A stretch of DNA of 64,000 bases from Solirubrobacteraceae bacterium (GTDB lineage: Bacteria > Actinomycetota > Thermoleophilia > Solirubrobacterales > Solirubrobacteraceae): assembly GCA_017882455.1 (NCBI GenBank), contig JADGPL010000011.1, forward strand, positions 1 through 64,000, written 5' to 3'. The notes below the pieces were generated by a model. The model saw nothing but the letters and a program-made list of their open reading frames with translations, was not told where the DNA came from and ran no database searches. Numbering within the stretch: position 1 is the stretch's first letter; every line of letters begins with the position of its first letter. The translations under genes and the position numbers were made by a program. Below, piece by piece: positions 30,875-39,366 of the stretch.

Positions 30875-30900
30875 CTCTGTATCACCATGGCGATACAGAG
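30875..30900. repeat. 26-bp near-perfect inverted repeat
   Basis: CTCTGTATC and GATACAGAG flank an A-CCATGG-C core, where CCATGG is itself palindromic. It lies 39 nt after the PIN remnant and 36 nt before the end of valS, between two convergent units, so it may act as a bidirectional terminator or be a relic of a mobile element. Confidence 0.6.
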
Positions 30901-30935
30901 CTTGCGAGGAGAGCAAACCCCCTCGGGATACCCGC

Positions 30936-33572
30936 CTACCCCTCCTCAGCCAGCTCCACCTCGACGGCGAACTCACCGTCCACCACCGGCTCGAGCGCCT
31001 CGATCGAGCCGGCCAGGCACAGGTCGCCACTGCCGAGCTCCAGCGCGTCCAGACGCTCGGCCGTGTCGCGAACGACGACCCGCACGACAGGCGCCCGCAT
31101 CGGACGCCGCGCCTGCGACTTGGCCTTGCGCACCTCACGCAGCACGTCCGCGGTCACCTCGAGCGCCACAGCCTCCCTGCCCGCACCGTCCTGAGCGGCG
31201 CCATCGTCCATCCTGCCAGCTCGCGCCAGCGCCGTGAGCTCGGCGGCCCCAGGCCAGGCCGCGCGGTGCACCGAGCCCTCCTGCCACCACGACCACACCT
31301 CCTCGCACACGAACGGCAGGAAGGGAGCGAACAACCGCTGGAAGACGGACAGGGAGACGCGCAGCGCAAGGCTCACCGACGCGCTGACAGCCGGGTCGGG
31401 ATCGTAGCGCCGGCCCTTGACGAGCTCCAGGTAGAAGTCGCAGTACCACCAGAAGAAGGTCTCAGCGCGCTCGAGCGCGCGCGCGTAGTCGTAGGACTCG
31501 AAGCTGTCGCCCGCCTCGCCCGCCACGCCCGCCAGCCGCGCGATCAGCGCACGGTCGAGCGGATGCGTCAGCTGCTCTCCGCCCGGCGGCAGGTCGGCAA
31601 GCGCGAACTTGGATGCGTTCAGGAGCTTCACCGCCAGGCGCCTTCCGACCTTCATCTGCTGGGCGTCGAAGGCCGTGTCGGTGCCCGGCCGGCCGTTGGC
31701 CGCCCAATAGCGCACCGCATCGGCTCCGTACTCCTCGAGCAGGTGCATCGGCGTGACCACGTTGCCCTTGGACTTGGACATCTTCTTGCGGTCCGGATCG
31801 AGCACCCAGCCCGAGATCGCCGCGTTGCGCCAGGGCAGCTCTGCGTAGTCGAGGTGCGAGCGCAGGATCGTCGAGAACAGCCAGGTCCTGATGATGTCGT
31901 GGGCCTGCGGGCGCACGTCCATCGGGAACACCTTCTCGAAGAGCTCCTGATCCTCTCCCGCCTGCCCCGCTATCTGTGGGGTCAGCGAGGAGGTCGCCCA
32001 CGTGTCCATCACATCAGGGTCGCCCGCGAAGCCGTTCGGCTGGCCCCGCTGGGAGGCTTGGAAGCCGTCCGGCACGTCCGTGGAGGGGTCGACCGGAAGC
32101 TGCTCGGGACTCGCCGCGATCGGCTGGTCGTGGAGGATGGCTCCGGCCGAGTCGATCGGATACCAGACCGGGAAGGGCACGCCGAAGAAGCGCTGGCGGC
32201 TCACGCACCAGTCGCCCGTCAGCCCGTTGACCCAGTCCTCGAAGCGCGCTCGCATGTAGGCGGGGTGCCACTCGAGCTCCCGTCCGCGCGCGATCAGCTC
32301 GTCACGGTGCTCGATCGTGCGGATGAACCACTGCCTGCTCGTCACGATCTCGACCGGGCGCTCGCCCTTCTCGAAGAACTTGACCGCCCTGTTCACCGGC
32401 ACGGGCTCGCCGATCAGATCGCCGGACTCCTCCAGCAGCTCCACGATCCGCCTGCGCGCCTGGTTGATCGTGCGCCCGCTCAGCTCGCCGTAGCTCGCGC
32501 GCGCGAGAGCTAGGTCGGCGGACTCCCACCCAGGCTCCCCCCACGGGACCTCGCTCAGGCGCCCGTCGGGGCCGAGCACCGAGCGCACCGGCAACCCGAG
32601 CTCGCGCCACCACATCACGTCGGTGAGGTCGCCGAAGGTGCACACCATCACCAGACCGGTGCCCTTGTCCTGCTCGACCAGCGGGTGGGTCATGACGGGC
32701 ACGCTGGTTCCGAACAGCGGGGTCAGCGCCTCGCCGCCCACGAGGTCGCGATGGCGCTCGTCGTCGGGGTGCGCGAGCAGCGCCACGCACGCCGGGATCA
32801 GCTCCGGCCGCGTCGTCTCGATCAGCGCACCGCCCCCGAAGCGCACGCGGTGCATGGCTCCAGGTCGCTCGCGATCCTCGAGCTCGGCCTGGGCCACGGC
32901 CGTCTGGAAGTCCACATCCCACAGCGTCGGCGCCTCCAGCTGGTAGGCCCCGCCCCGCCCCAGCAGACCGAGGAAGGAGCGCTGGGAGACCCTCTGGGCC
33001 AGGCGCCCGATCGTGGTGTAGGTCATCGACCAGTCCACCGACAGCCCGAGCGTGCGCCACAGCGACTCGAACACCTGCTCGTCGCTCTCGGTCAGGCGCA
33101 GGCACAGCTCCACGAAGTTCGGCCGCGAGATCGCCACCGGGTCCTTCTCCGAAGGCTCCTGGGGCGGCTCGAAGGCGGCGTCATAGGGCACTGACGGATC
33201 GCAGCGCACGCCGAAGTGATTCTGCACGCGCCGCTCTGTCGGCAGGCCGTTGTCGTCCCAGCCCATCGGGTAGAAGACCTCCATGCCACGCATCCGCCGG
33301 TAGCGGGCGACCGCGTCGGTGTGCGTGTAGGAGAAGACGTGTCCGACATGGAGCGAGCCGCTGACCGTCGGCGGTGGGGTGTCGATCGAGAACACGCGCT
33401 CGCGCGGCGCCGAGCGATCGAAGCGATAGACGCCGTCTGCCTCCCACACGGCGCTCCACCTGGCCTCGAGGCCGTCGAGCGTCGGGCGCTCGGGGACGCC
33501 CGGGCGCGGCGGCTCGGCTGGCGAATCGGCCGTGAGCGCCGTGTTCGGCTCGGATGACTGGATGGGGGCCAA
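30936..33572 (-). CDS. valS: Valyl-tRNA synthetase
   Basis: 878-aa class I synthetase. The HIGH motif appears as GSLHVGHV (about residues 72-79), and the KMSKS loop as KKMSKSKGNVV (about 600). The editing domain lies between them (ALIETTRPELIPACVALLAH, DKGTGLVMVCTFGD), and the anticodon-binding helices follow (TFFWWYCDFYLELVKGR). DWCVSRQRFFGVPFPVWY and DVMDTWATSSLTPQI are typical of ValRS. The C-terminal coiled coil is short or modified. The predicted start is TTG at 33572 (APIQSSEP), with a weak ribosome site, and the exact start is uncertain within the first 30 disordered residues. No T-box leader was recognised upstream. Confidence 0.94.
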   Translation of the reverse strand: MAPIQSSEPNTALTADSPAEPPRPGVPERPTLDGLEARWSAVWEADGVYRFDRSAPRERVFSIDTPPPTVSGSLHVGHVFSYTHTDAVARYRRMRGMEVFYPMGWDDNGLPTERRVQNHFGVRCDPSVPYDAAFEPPQEPSEKDPVAISRPNFVELCLRLTESDEQVFESLWRTLGLSVDWSMTYTTIGRLAQRVSQRSFLGLLGRGGAYQLEAPTLWDVDFQTAVAQAELEDRERPGAMHRVRFGGGALIETTRPELIPACVALLAHPDDERHRDLVGGEALTPLFGTSVPVMTHPLVEQDKGTGLVMVCTFGDLTDVMWWRELGLPVRSVLGPDGRLSEVPWGEPGWESADLALARASYGELSGRTINQARRRIVELLEESGDLIGEPVPVNRAVKFFEKGERPVEIVTSRQWFIRTIEHRDELIARGRELEWHPAYMRARFEDWVNGLTGDWCVSRQRFFGVPFPVWYPIDSAGAILHDQPIAASPEQLPVDPSTDVPDGFQASQRGQPNGFAGDPDVMDTWATSSLTPQIAGQAGEDQELFEKVFPMDVRPQAHDIIRTWLFSTILRSHLDYAELPWRNAAISGWVLDPDRKKMSKSKGNVVTPMHLLEEYGADAVRYWAANGRPGTDTAFDAQQMKVGRRLAVKLLNASKFALADLPPGGEQLTHPLDRALIARLAGVAGEAGDSFESYDYARALERAETFFWWYCDFYLELVKGRRYDPDPAVSASVSLALRVSLSVFQRLFAPFLPFVCEEVWSWWQEGSVHRAAWPGAAELTALARAGRMDDGAAQDGAGREAVALEVTADVLREVRKAKSQARRPMRAPVVRVVVRDTAERLDALELGSGDLCLAGSIEALEPVVDGEFAVEVELAEEG

Positions 33573-33628
33573 GGCTCGATCGTACCCGCACGCCGCGGCG
33601 CGGCGGCGGAGGAGCCCGGACTGCGCGC

Positions 33629-34057
33629 TCAGGCGCCGACGGCCAGAGCCCGCGGCGACTCATCGACCAGCAGGCCGGCCGCGAACGCGCGGCGGTCGCG
33701 CTCGGCGCTGTGGGAGGGGCAGTACGCGCCCCGAAGGCGGCCGTCGCCGAGACCGTAGGCGAGCCACACCTCATCCCTCCAGGCAAAGCGAAAGAAGCGG
33801 TTGCCGCGCTTCTCGTTGCGCGCGAGCTCGCGCCGCAAGGCGGCGCTGGCGACCGCGAAGGGGACGCTCGCCGAGCACGAGCAGCCGTGCTCCAGATAGC
33901 CGCTCGAGACGCACCGCAACTCCGCGCCAAGCGCCTCCGGGGCGCCGGGCGCGGGGCGCGCGTCGAGACCGCCCACCACGTCCGCGAACGCGTGGTCCCA
34001 GTCCGGGCCCGGCTCATCCCTGTCGACCGTCAACGCTCCTGCCTTCGTTTCATCCAT
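33629..34057 (-). CDS. Hypothetical cysteine-containing protein
   Basis: 142 aa, start fixed by GGAGG six nt before the ATG at 34057 (MDETKAGAL). The middle has GYLEHGCSCSASVPFAVA and the end GRLRGAYCPSHSAERDRRAF, so a C-x-C and a C-x2-H pair could form a metal site. Between them is an aromatic/basic stretch RGNRFFRFAWRDEVWLAYGLG. No signal peptide or membrane segment is visible. I do not recognise the family. It is divergent from the oxidase operon and just downstream of nothing else on its strand. Confidence 0.6.
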   Translation of the reverse strand: MDETKAGALTVDRDEPGPDWDHAFADVVGGLDARPAPGAPEALGAELRCVSSGYLEHGCSCSASVPFAVASAALRRELARNEKRGNRFFRFAWRDEVWLAYGLGDGRLRGAYCPSHSAERDRRAFAAGLLVDESPRALAVGA

Positions 34058-34369
34058 GTCAAGCCTCCGGCATCGGTCTTGCGCGTCGAGGGCCGCGCTC
34101 CCCCTGCCCGAATCGGGCAACTCATGTCGTCCTTTTCGGGCAAGCATCGACGAAGCTTCGCGCTATTCGCGACTTTCGGACGCTTGTACTACCTGTCGAG
34201 GCGCGCGCGCAGGACAACCTCCATCCGCTTCTCACGGAGGCCTGAGCCCAGGCCCAGAGGCCGTTCCCAGCCCTTTCTAAGAGAATTCTCATCTATGGGG
34301 GGATTCCCAGGTTGCCTGTGGAGGCATAGACTCGCCTCGTCTGGGGAGCAAGTGGAGTGGGGAGCGCAG
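34058..34369. promoter_or_regulatory. 312-nt divergent regulatory region upstream of the oxidase operon
   Basis: This region holds the inverted repeat TGCCCGA-A-TCGGGCA (34105-34119), a further direct copy of TCGGGCAA (34136-34143) and a perfect palindrome GAGAATTCTC (34281-34290) in an AT-rich patch. No complete gene is seen. A possible -35/-10 pair (TTCCCA, 17 nt, TAGACT, ending near 34333) reads towards the oxidase genes but is weak. Confidence 0.45.
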
Positions 34370-35041
34370 TTGAGCACACTGGCCAAGAAGGTCCTGGGAG
34401 TGGGGAGCGCGGTCGTCGTTCTGGGCGTGCTGATCGGCCTTTACGTGGCCAGCTGGGCTACGAGCCAGCCGAATACGATCGTCGCCTCCGCCGCGCCGCC
34501 CCCGAGCGGCGGAACGCAGCTCACACTCGAGACGGTCGCCGCGATCGGGCCCAAGTACGAGCCCTCGCACCCCGACTGGGTCTCCTACCTGGTGCGCAAG
34601 GACAACAAGTGGATCCACAGCACGATCTACTCGGTGCCAGCCAACTCGGTCGTCCACGTGACGCTTTACCAGTACGACGGCGACAGCGGCCTGCGCAACC
34701 CGTTTCTCTCCCAGGTCCAGGGGACAGTTGGCGAGACCGAGACGGTGGACGGCAAGACGATCAACTCGATCCCGCCCGAAGAAGCCTCGCACACCTTCGT
34801 GATCCCGCAGCTCGGGGTGTTCGTGCCGCTCCCGGGCGTGCCGGAAGAAGCCAAGAACCAGTGCGAATTCGCGCCCTGTGAAGGCGCCGCGCACCGCACG
34901 ATCACCTTCAGCTTCCGCACCGGCAAGAAGGGTCGCTATCGCTGGCAGTGCTTCGTGCCCTGTGCGGCCGGCTACATCGACGGCTTTGGAGGGCCGATGC
35001 AGACGCTCGGCTACATGGACGGCTTCATCAACGTGGTCTAG
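34370..35041 (+). CDS. Membrane-anchored cupredoxin-like protein of the oxidase operon
   Basis: 223 aa. One N-terminal membrane segment (VLGVGSAVVVLGVLIGLYVASW, residues 8-29) anchors a periplasmic-side beta barrel. The C-terminal part resembles a copper site: His141 (ASHTFVIPQLGV), then Cys194 and Cys198 (RWQCFVPCAAG) and Met210 or Met216. Subunit II CuA has C-x3-C-x3-H-x2-M, but here no histidine follows the CX3C pair, so this is not a standard CuA centre. Two more cysteines (Cys165, Cys170) may form a disulfide. The TTG start at 34370 has GGGGAG five nt before it; GTG 34352 is an alternative. Stop-to-start distance to subunit II is 2 nt. It may be an electron-transfer or copper-delivery partner. 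Confidence 0.75.
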   Translation: MSTLAKKVLGVGSAVVVLGVLIGLYVASWATSQPNTIVASAAPPPSGGTQLTLETVAAIGPKYEPSHPDWVSYLVRKDNKWIHSTIYSVPANSVVHVTLYQYDGDSGLRNPFLSQVQGTVGETETVDGKTINSIPPEEASHTFVIPQLGVFVPLPGVPEEAKNQCEFAPCEGAAHRTITFSFRTGKKGRYRWQCFVPCAAGYIDGFGGPMQTLGYMDGFINVV

Positions 35042-35043
35042 CG

Positions 35044-35898
35044 ATGGCCGCTGAGACGCATCCGGGCACCCCGGAACCGAATCACGCGCGACGCTTCACC
35101 GCCCTGTGGGTGATCTCCTCGCTGATCGCCACGCCGCTGGTGATCTTCCTGCTCGGCCCGAGCCTGCCGCCGGGCAACGGCAGCGAACAGGCCTCGGGGC
35201 ACGTCACCGACAACACGGTGCTGCTGGCGATGGCCACGCCGGTCCTGCTGCTCGTCGTGATCTATCTGATCTACGCCTCGATCTTCTTTCGCCAGCCGAA
35301 GGGCGGCGTCCTCGAAGGTCCAGCCGTTCGCGGCGACTCGCGCGTCCAGACCGCCTGGGTCGTGATCACCTCGGTGCTGGTTCTCTCGCTCGCCGCCTAC
35401 GGCACCGTGCGCCTGCTCGCCGACAACGGCGCAGGTTCGGGCTCGGGCCCCAAGCCGCTGACGGTGCCGAAGGGCCCGAAGCTTCCGGTCCAGGTGATCG
35501 CGCAGCAGTGGGCCTTCACCTATCGCTATCCGACCTACGGGGGCGTCGAGACCACCCACCTCGAGCTTCCCGACAACGAGATGGTCGAACTGCACGTCAC
35601 CTCGATCGACGTGATCCACTCGTTCTGGGCCTACAAGCTCGGGGTCAAGGCCGACGCCAACCCCGGCGTCGACAACATCGCCTTCGTCAAGCCCACCCAC
35701 GAACAGTCCTTCGAGGTCCGCTGCTCGGAGCTCTGCGGCATCTGGCACGGCTACATGTTCGACAAAGGCCACGTCGTCTCTCCCGCCGCCTTTGAAACCT
35801 GGATCCACGAACAACAGACGAAGTTCGCACCGGCCACCAAGGTGCTGCCGCCCTACAGCAAGACCTACTCACCCGAACCGACGAGGCGCGCAGAATGA
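35044..35898 (+). CDS. ctaC: Cytochrome c oxidase subunit II
   Basis: 284 aa with two membrane helices (about residues 20-40 and 60-82), plus another hydrophobic stretch at 103-122, before the cupredoxin domain. A full set of CuA ligands is present: His192 (DVIHSFW), then Cys227, Glu229, Cys231, His235 and Met238 in CSELCGIWHGYM. It takes electrons from cytochrome c or another donor and passes them to subunit I. No C-terminal cytochrome c domain is attached (unlike caa3 types). The ATG lies 2 nt after the cupredoxin gene, and the stop overlaps subunit I (ATGA). Confidence 0.96.
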   Translation: MAAETHPGTPEPNHARRFTALWVISSLIATPLVIFLLGPSLPPGNGSEQASGHVTDNTVLLAMATPVLLLVVIYLIYASIFFRQPKGGVLEGPAVRGDSRVQTAWVVITSVLVLSLAAYGTVRLLADNGAGSGSGPKPLTVPKGPKLPVQVIAQQWAFTYRYPTYGGVETTHLELPDNEMVELHVTSIDVIHSFWAYKLGVKADANPGVDNIAFVKPTHEQSFEVRCSELCGIWHGYMFDKGHVVSPAAFETWIHEQQTKFAPATKVLPPYSKTYSPEPTRRAE

Positions 35899-37793
35899 GC
35901 ACGACCGCAGCAGCCGCATCCACCCCGCAGCCGATCGGGCGTCCGCTGTGGCGCAAGCTGATCGGCTTCAACCTGCTGACCGCCGTGATCCTCGGCGTGG
36001 GCGGCTACTACCTGGGCTGGTTCATCGGGCATCAGATCTCCGGGAAAAGCTTCGAATTCCAGACCGCGACCGACGAGAACGACGTCGCGCTGTTGCTCGC
36101 CTACTTCTTCGGCGTCGTCGGCTTCCTGATCGGCCTGGGCTTCGCCAACTACCCGGTCTCGCGCCTGCTCGGCAAGCCGGCCTCGCTGCGCGAGAAGGAG
36201 GAGCAGGGCATCGGGCGCTACTTCGGCCTGTGCACCGACCACAAGGTCGTGGGCATCCAGTATCTGGTGGGCATCGGGCTGTTCTTCTTCATCGGCGGTC
36301 TGAACGCGATGCTGATCCGGACTGAGCTGCTGCATCCCGTCCCCACCTTCGTGGGACCCAATCAATACCTATCCCTCGTCGGCATGCACGGCACGATGAT
36401 GATGGGAATGATGACCTCGGGCATCCTCGGCCCGTTCGCCAACTACTTCGTGCCGATCATGATCGGTGCCAGGCGCATGGCCTTCCCGCGGATCGAGGCG
36501 CTCACCTTCTGGCTGCTGATGGCCGCTGGGTTCATCCTCGTCTCGACGATCTTCTTCGGCGGCTTCCCCACCGGCTGGACCGGCTATGAGCCGCTCAACG
36601 ACCAAGCCGTCATGGGCATGGACTCATACATCTGCTTCTTCGCCCTCGTCGGGCTCTCGATGTGCCTGCTCGGCCTGAACATGATGGCCACGATCATCAC
36701 CATGCGCGCGCCCGGGCTGACGTGGTCGCGCCTGCCGATCTTCGTGTGGTCGGTGTTCGCAACCTCGGTACTGATGGTGCTGGCGGCGCCGATGCTGATC
36801 GCGACGCTGCTGATGGCGGCGCTGGACCGCACGATCAGCACCTCCTTCTTCGTCGCCGGGGGCGGCGGGAGCTCCTACCTGTTCGAGAACCTGTTCTGGT
36901 TCTTCGGGCACCCCGAGGTCTACATCCTCGCGCTGCCCGGATTCGGCATCGTGCTGGAGCTGCTGCCCGTGTTCACGCGCAAGCCGCTGTGGGGCTACCG
37001 CCTGGCGGTCTCGGGCATGCTCGGCGTGAGCCTCCTGAGCTTCTTCGTGTGGCAGCACCACCTGTTCGTGAGCGGCATCAACGCCGATCTGCGCCCCTTC
37101 TACATGCTCTCCACCGAGATCATCTCGGTGCCCACCGGCTTCATCTTCCTGTGCTTCATGGGCACCATGTGGAAGTCGCGAACGTCCTTCACGGTGCCGA
37201 TGCTGTTCTGCGTCGCCTGGGCCTTCAACTTCCTGCTCGGGGGCCTGTCAGGCGTGTTCCTGTCGGACAGCCCGAGCGACACGGACACGCACGGGAGCTT
37301 CTTCGTGATGGCCCACTTCCACTACACGATCATGGGCGGGCTGATCTTCACGTTCTTCGCGGGCATCTACTACTGGGTACCCAAGATGACCGGGCTGCGC
37401 TTCAACGAGCGCCTGTCGAAGATCCACTTCTGGAGCATGTTCGTGGCCTTCAACTCGACCTTCCTGCCGCTGTTCGTGCTGGGTATGGAGGGCATGCCCA
37501 GACGCGTGAGCACCTACTCCCCGAGCCTGCAGGCGCTGAACGTGTGGGTATCGATCTCCGCGTTCGTGCTCGGGCTCTCGATGCTGGTGTTTCTCGTAAA
37601 CGCCGTCTACTCGCTGATCTTCGTGCGGTTGCGCGCCGAGTCCAATCCGTGGCGCTCCAAGTCGCTTGAGTGGCAGGTGCCGACGCCGGTGCCGGTCAAC
37701 AACTTCGAGCAGATCCCGGTGTTCGACTCCGATCCCTACGACTACGGCACGCCCTTGACCGTGGGCGGGGCGCCGGCCACGGCGGGAGCCTGA
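35895..37793 (+). CDS. ctaD: Heme-copper oxidase subunit I with unusual proton-channel residues
   Basis: 632-aa catalytic subunit. Metal ligands are complete: His165 (GMHGTMM) and His476 for the low-spin heme, His474 for the high-spin heme (MAHFHY), and His339, His388 and His389 for CuB (FGHPEVYI, WQHHLF). Glu341 and Tyr343 in GHPEVY are those of the A-type group. Two extra hydrophobic segments (about 23-45 and 66-84) precede the usual first helix. Aligned by eye to Paracoccus and Rhodobacter enzymes, the D-channel Asp of GAPDMAFPR is Arg194 (GARRMAFPR) and the Asn after it is Glu201. The K-channel Lys of PTGxK is Ile417 (PTGFI). The enzyme therefore lacks both standard channel-entrance residues. 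Confidence 0.95.
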   Translation: MSTTAAAASTPQPIGRPLWRKLIGFNLLTAVILGVGGYYLGWFIGHQISGKSFEFQTATDENDVALLLAYFFGVVGFLIGLGFANYPVSRLLGKPASLREKEEQGIGRYFGLCTDHKVVGIQYLVGIGLFFFIGGLNAMLIRTELLHPVPTFVGPNQYLSLVGMHGTMMMGMMTSGILGPFANYFVPIMIGARRMAFPRIEALTFWLLMAAGFILVSTIFFGGFPTGWTGYEPLNDQAVMGMDSYICFFALVGLSMCLLGLNMMATIITMRAPGLTWSRLPIFVWSVFATSVLMVLAAPMLIATLLMAALDRTISTSFFVAGGGGSSYLFENLFWFFGHPEVYILALPGFGIVLELLPVFTRKPLWGYRLAVSGMLGVSLLSFFVWQHHLFVSGINADLRPFYMLSTEIISVPTGFIFLCFMGTMWKSRTSFTVPMLFCVAWAFNFLLGGLSGVFLSDSPSDTDTHGSFFVMAHFHYTIMGGLIFTFFAGIYYWVPKMTGLRFNERLSKIHFWSMFVAFNSTFLPLFVLGMEGMPRRVSTYSPSLQALNVWVSISAFVLGLSMLVFLVNAVYSLIFVRLRAESNPWRSKSLEWQVPTPVPVNNFEQIPVFDSDPYDYGTPLTVGGAPATAGA

Positions 37794-37795
37794 GC

Positions 37796-38482
37796 ATGTC
37801 CTCACCCAGCGAAGAGCTGCCCCTCGGCCTGCCTGTCCTCCCGAAGGGAGGGATGGTCCCGCCGGTTCCGGCGGGGGTGGAGATCCCACCCGAGCCGCCT
37901 GACGTCGGGGCACGTGCGCTGTCGGTCGCCGCGCGACTGCTGTGCGGCGCGAGCACCTTCTTCTTCCTGGCCTTCCTGTTCGCCTACTTCTACCTTCGCT
38001 CGATCAACCAGAACCACATGTGGCGCCCCGCGCACGTCAAACCCGACCAGGCGCTCGGCGCAGTGTTCATCGTCTGCGTGATCCTGAGCGTGATCATCAC
38101 GATCGTTGCCGGGCGCCAGATGAAGGCGGGCTCGCGCAGCTGGGTCGGGCCGGCGATAGGCGGCGTGGTGCTGGGGATCGTGGGAGTGGCGGTCCAGTGC
38201 GTGGAGTACACCAGCCAGCACTTCGGCCCCACCGACGGCGCCTTCGCCAGCGTGTTCTGCGCCTGGACCGGCTTCTACCTGATCGCGATGCTCGCCACGA
38301 TGTACTGGCTGGAGACCCAGGTCGCGACCGAGCTGCGCGCACGGCGCACACCCGCACATAGCGAGGGGGACATCGAGGAGCCCGACAAGCTGATTGCTCC
38401 CGGCCTCGACGCGGCCGTCTTCTACTGGGGCTTCCTGGGAGGCATCGGGGTCGTGACGTACGTGACGCTGTACCTCCTGTAG
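37796..38482 (+). CDS. ctaE: Cytochrome c oxidase subunit III
   Basis: 228 aa with five predicted membrane helices. A proline-rich cytoplasmic start (PPVPAGVEIPPEPP) precedes the first helix (ARLLCGASTFFFLAFLFAYFYLRS), which carries the typical FxxxFxxYFYLR pattern. Later segments include GAFASVFCAWTGFYLIAMLATMYWLE and AVFYWGFLGGIGVVTYVTLYLL. It stabilises the catalytic core. A 2-nt gap separates it from ctaD, and its TAG stop overlaps the GTG of ctaG by one base. Confidence 0.92.
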   Translation: MSSPSEELPLGLPVLPKGGMVPPVPAGVEIPPEPPDVGARALSVAARLLCGASTFFFLAFLFAYFYLRSINQNHMWRPAHVKPDQALGAVFIVCVILSVIITIVAGRQMKAGSRSWVGPAIGGVVLGIVGVAVQCVEYTSQHFGPTDGAFASVFCAWTGFYLIAMLATMYWLETQVATELRARRTPAHSEGDIEEPDKLIAPGLDAAVFYWGFLGGIGVVTYVTLYLL

Positions 38483-39357
38483 TGCTCGCCACGGCGGCAG
38501 CGACCCCGGGCTTCTGGGACTGGTCGTTCAACCCGCCGCTGGTCCTGATCGTCGACCTCGCCGTGCTCTATTGGCTCGGCGACCGGCGCACCGTCACGCC
38601 CGCGCGCAAGCGCAACCCGCAGCGCTGGCGCAGCGTCTACTTCTACGCCGGCCTCGCCGTGCTCGCGATCGCGCTGGCCTCACCGGTGGAGCTCCTCAGC
38701 GCGCAGCTCTTCTGGGTGCACATGCTCCAGCACGTGCTGCTGCTGGTGGTGGCCGCGCCGCTGATCGTGCTCTCGCGCCCGTGGATCAGGATCTGGCGGT
38801 GCCTGCCGCTCGACACGCGGCGCTGGCTGGGACGGGGCCTCAGCCAGGGGGAGCACACGGCGCCGCTGCGCGCGCTCAGCCGCGCCCTCGGCCGGCCCGC
38901 CACCGGCTTCGTCCTCTTCTCGGGCGTGCTGCTTGCCTGGCACATCCCGGCCATGTTCGACGCCACGCTCCGCTCGAGTGCCCTGCACGCCCTCGAGCAC
39001 ACCCTGTTCTTCACGACCGCGATCATGTTCTGGAAGCAGGTGATCCCCTCGGCCCCGCTACACGCCAGCCTCGCGGCACCGCAGCGCGTTCTCTACCTCG
39101 TCGGCGCCATGATCGTGAGCTGGGCGCTGGCGGTCGTGCTGGCGCTCGCGCCACACCCGCTGTATGACTTCTATGCCAACCAGACCCATCGTCCGGGCGG
39201 GCTCTCCGCGATCGGCGATCAACACCTCGCCGCCGGCATAATGTGGGTGCCCGGATCGATCACCTTCCTGATCGTCGTCTTCGTCTACCTCAACCGCTGG
39301 CTGACGCCCGTCGAGTCCGGGCAGTCCCGGACCCCCCGGCTGGCAGGCGAGCACTAG
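38482..39357 (+). CDS. ctaG: Cytochrome c oxidase assembly protein CtaG (caa3 type)
   Basis: 291-aa polytopic membrane protein (about seven helices) of the caa3_CtaG family, a copper-insertion assembly factor unrelated to the Cox11 type. Signature parts are FWVHMLQHVLLLVVAAPLIVLSRP (about residues 75-98), GVLLAWHIPAMFDATLRSSALHALEHTLFF (about 150-180) and DQHLAAGIMWVPGSITFLIV (about 255-275). The histidines in HMLQH, AWHIP, HALEH and DQHLA are the likely metal-binding residues. The GTG start is coupled to the ctaE stop (TAGTG). Confidence 0.9.
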   Translation: MLATAAATPGFWDWSFNPPLVLIVDLAVLYWLGDRRTVTPARKRNPQRWRSVYFYAGLAVLAIALASPVELLSAQLFWVHMLQHVLLLVVAAPLIVLSRPWIRIWRCLPLDTRRWLGRGLSQGEHTAPLRALSRALGRPATGFVLFSGVLLAWHIPAMFDATLRSSALHALEHTLFFTTAIMFWKQVIPSAPLHASLAAPQRVLYLVGAMIVSWALAVVLALAPHPLYDFYANQTHRPGGLSAIGDQHLAAGIMWVPGSITFLIVVFVYLNRWLTPVESGQSRTPRLAGEH

Positions 39358-39366
39358 GAGAACTCA

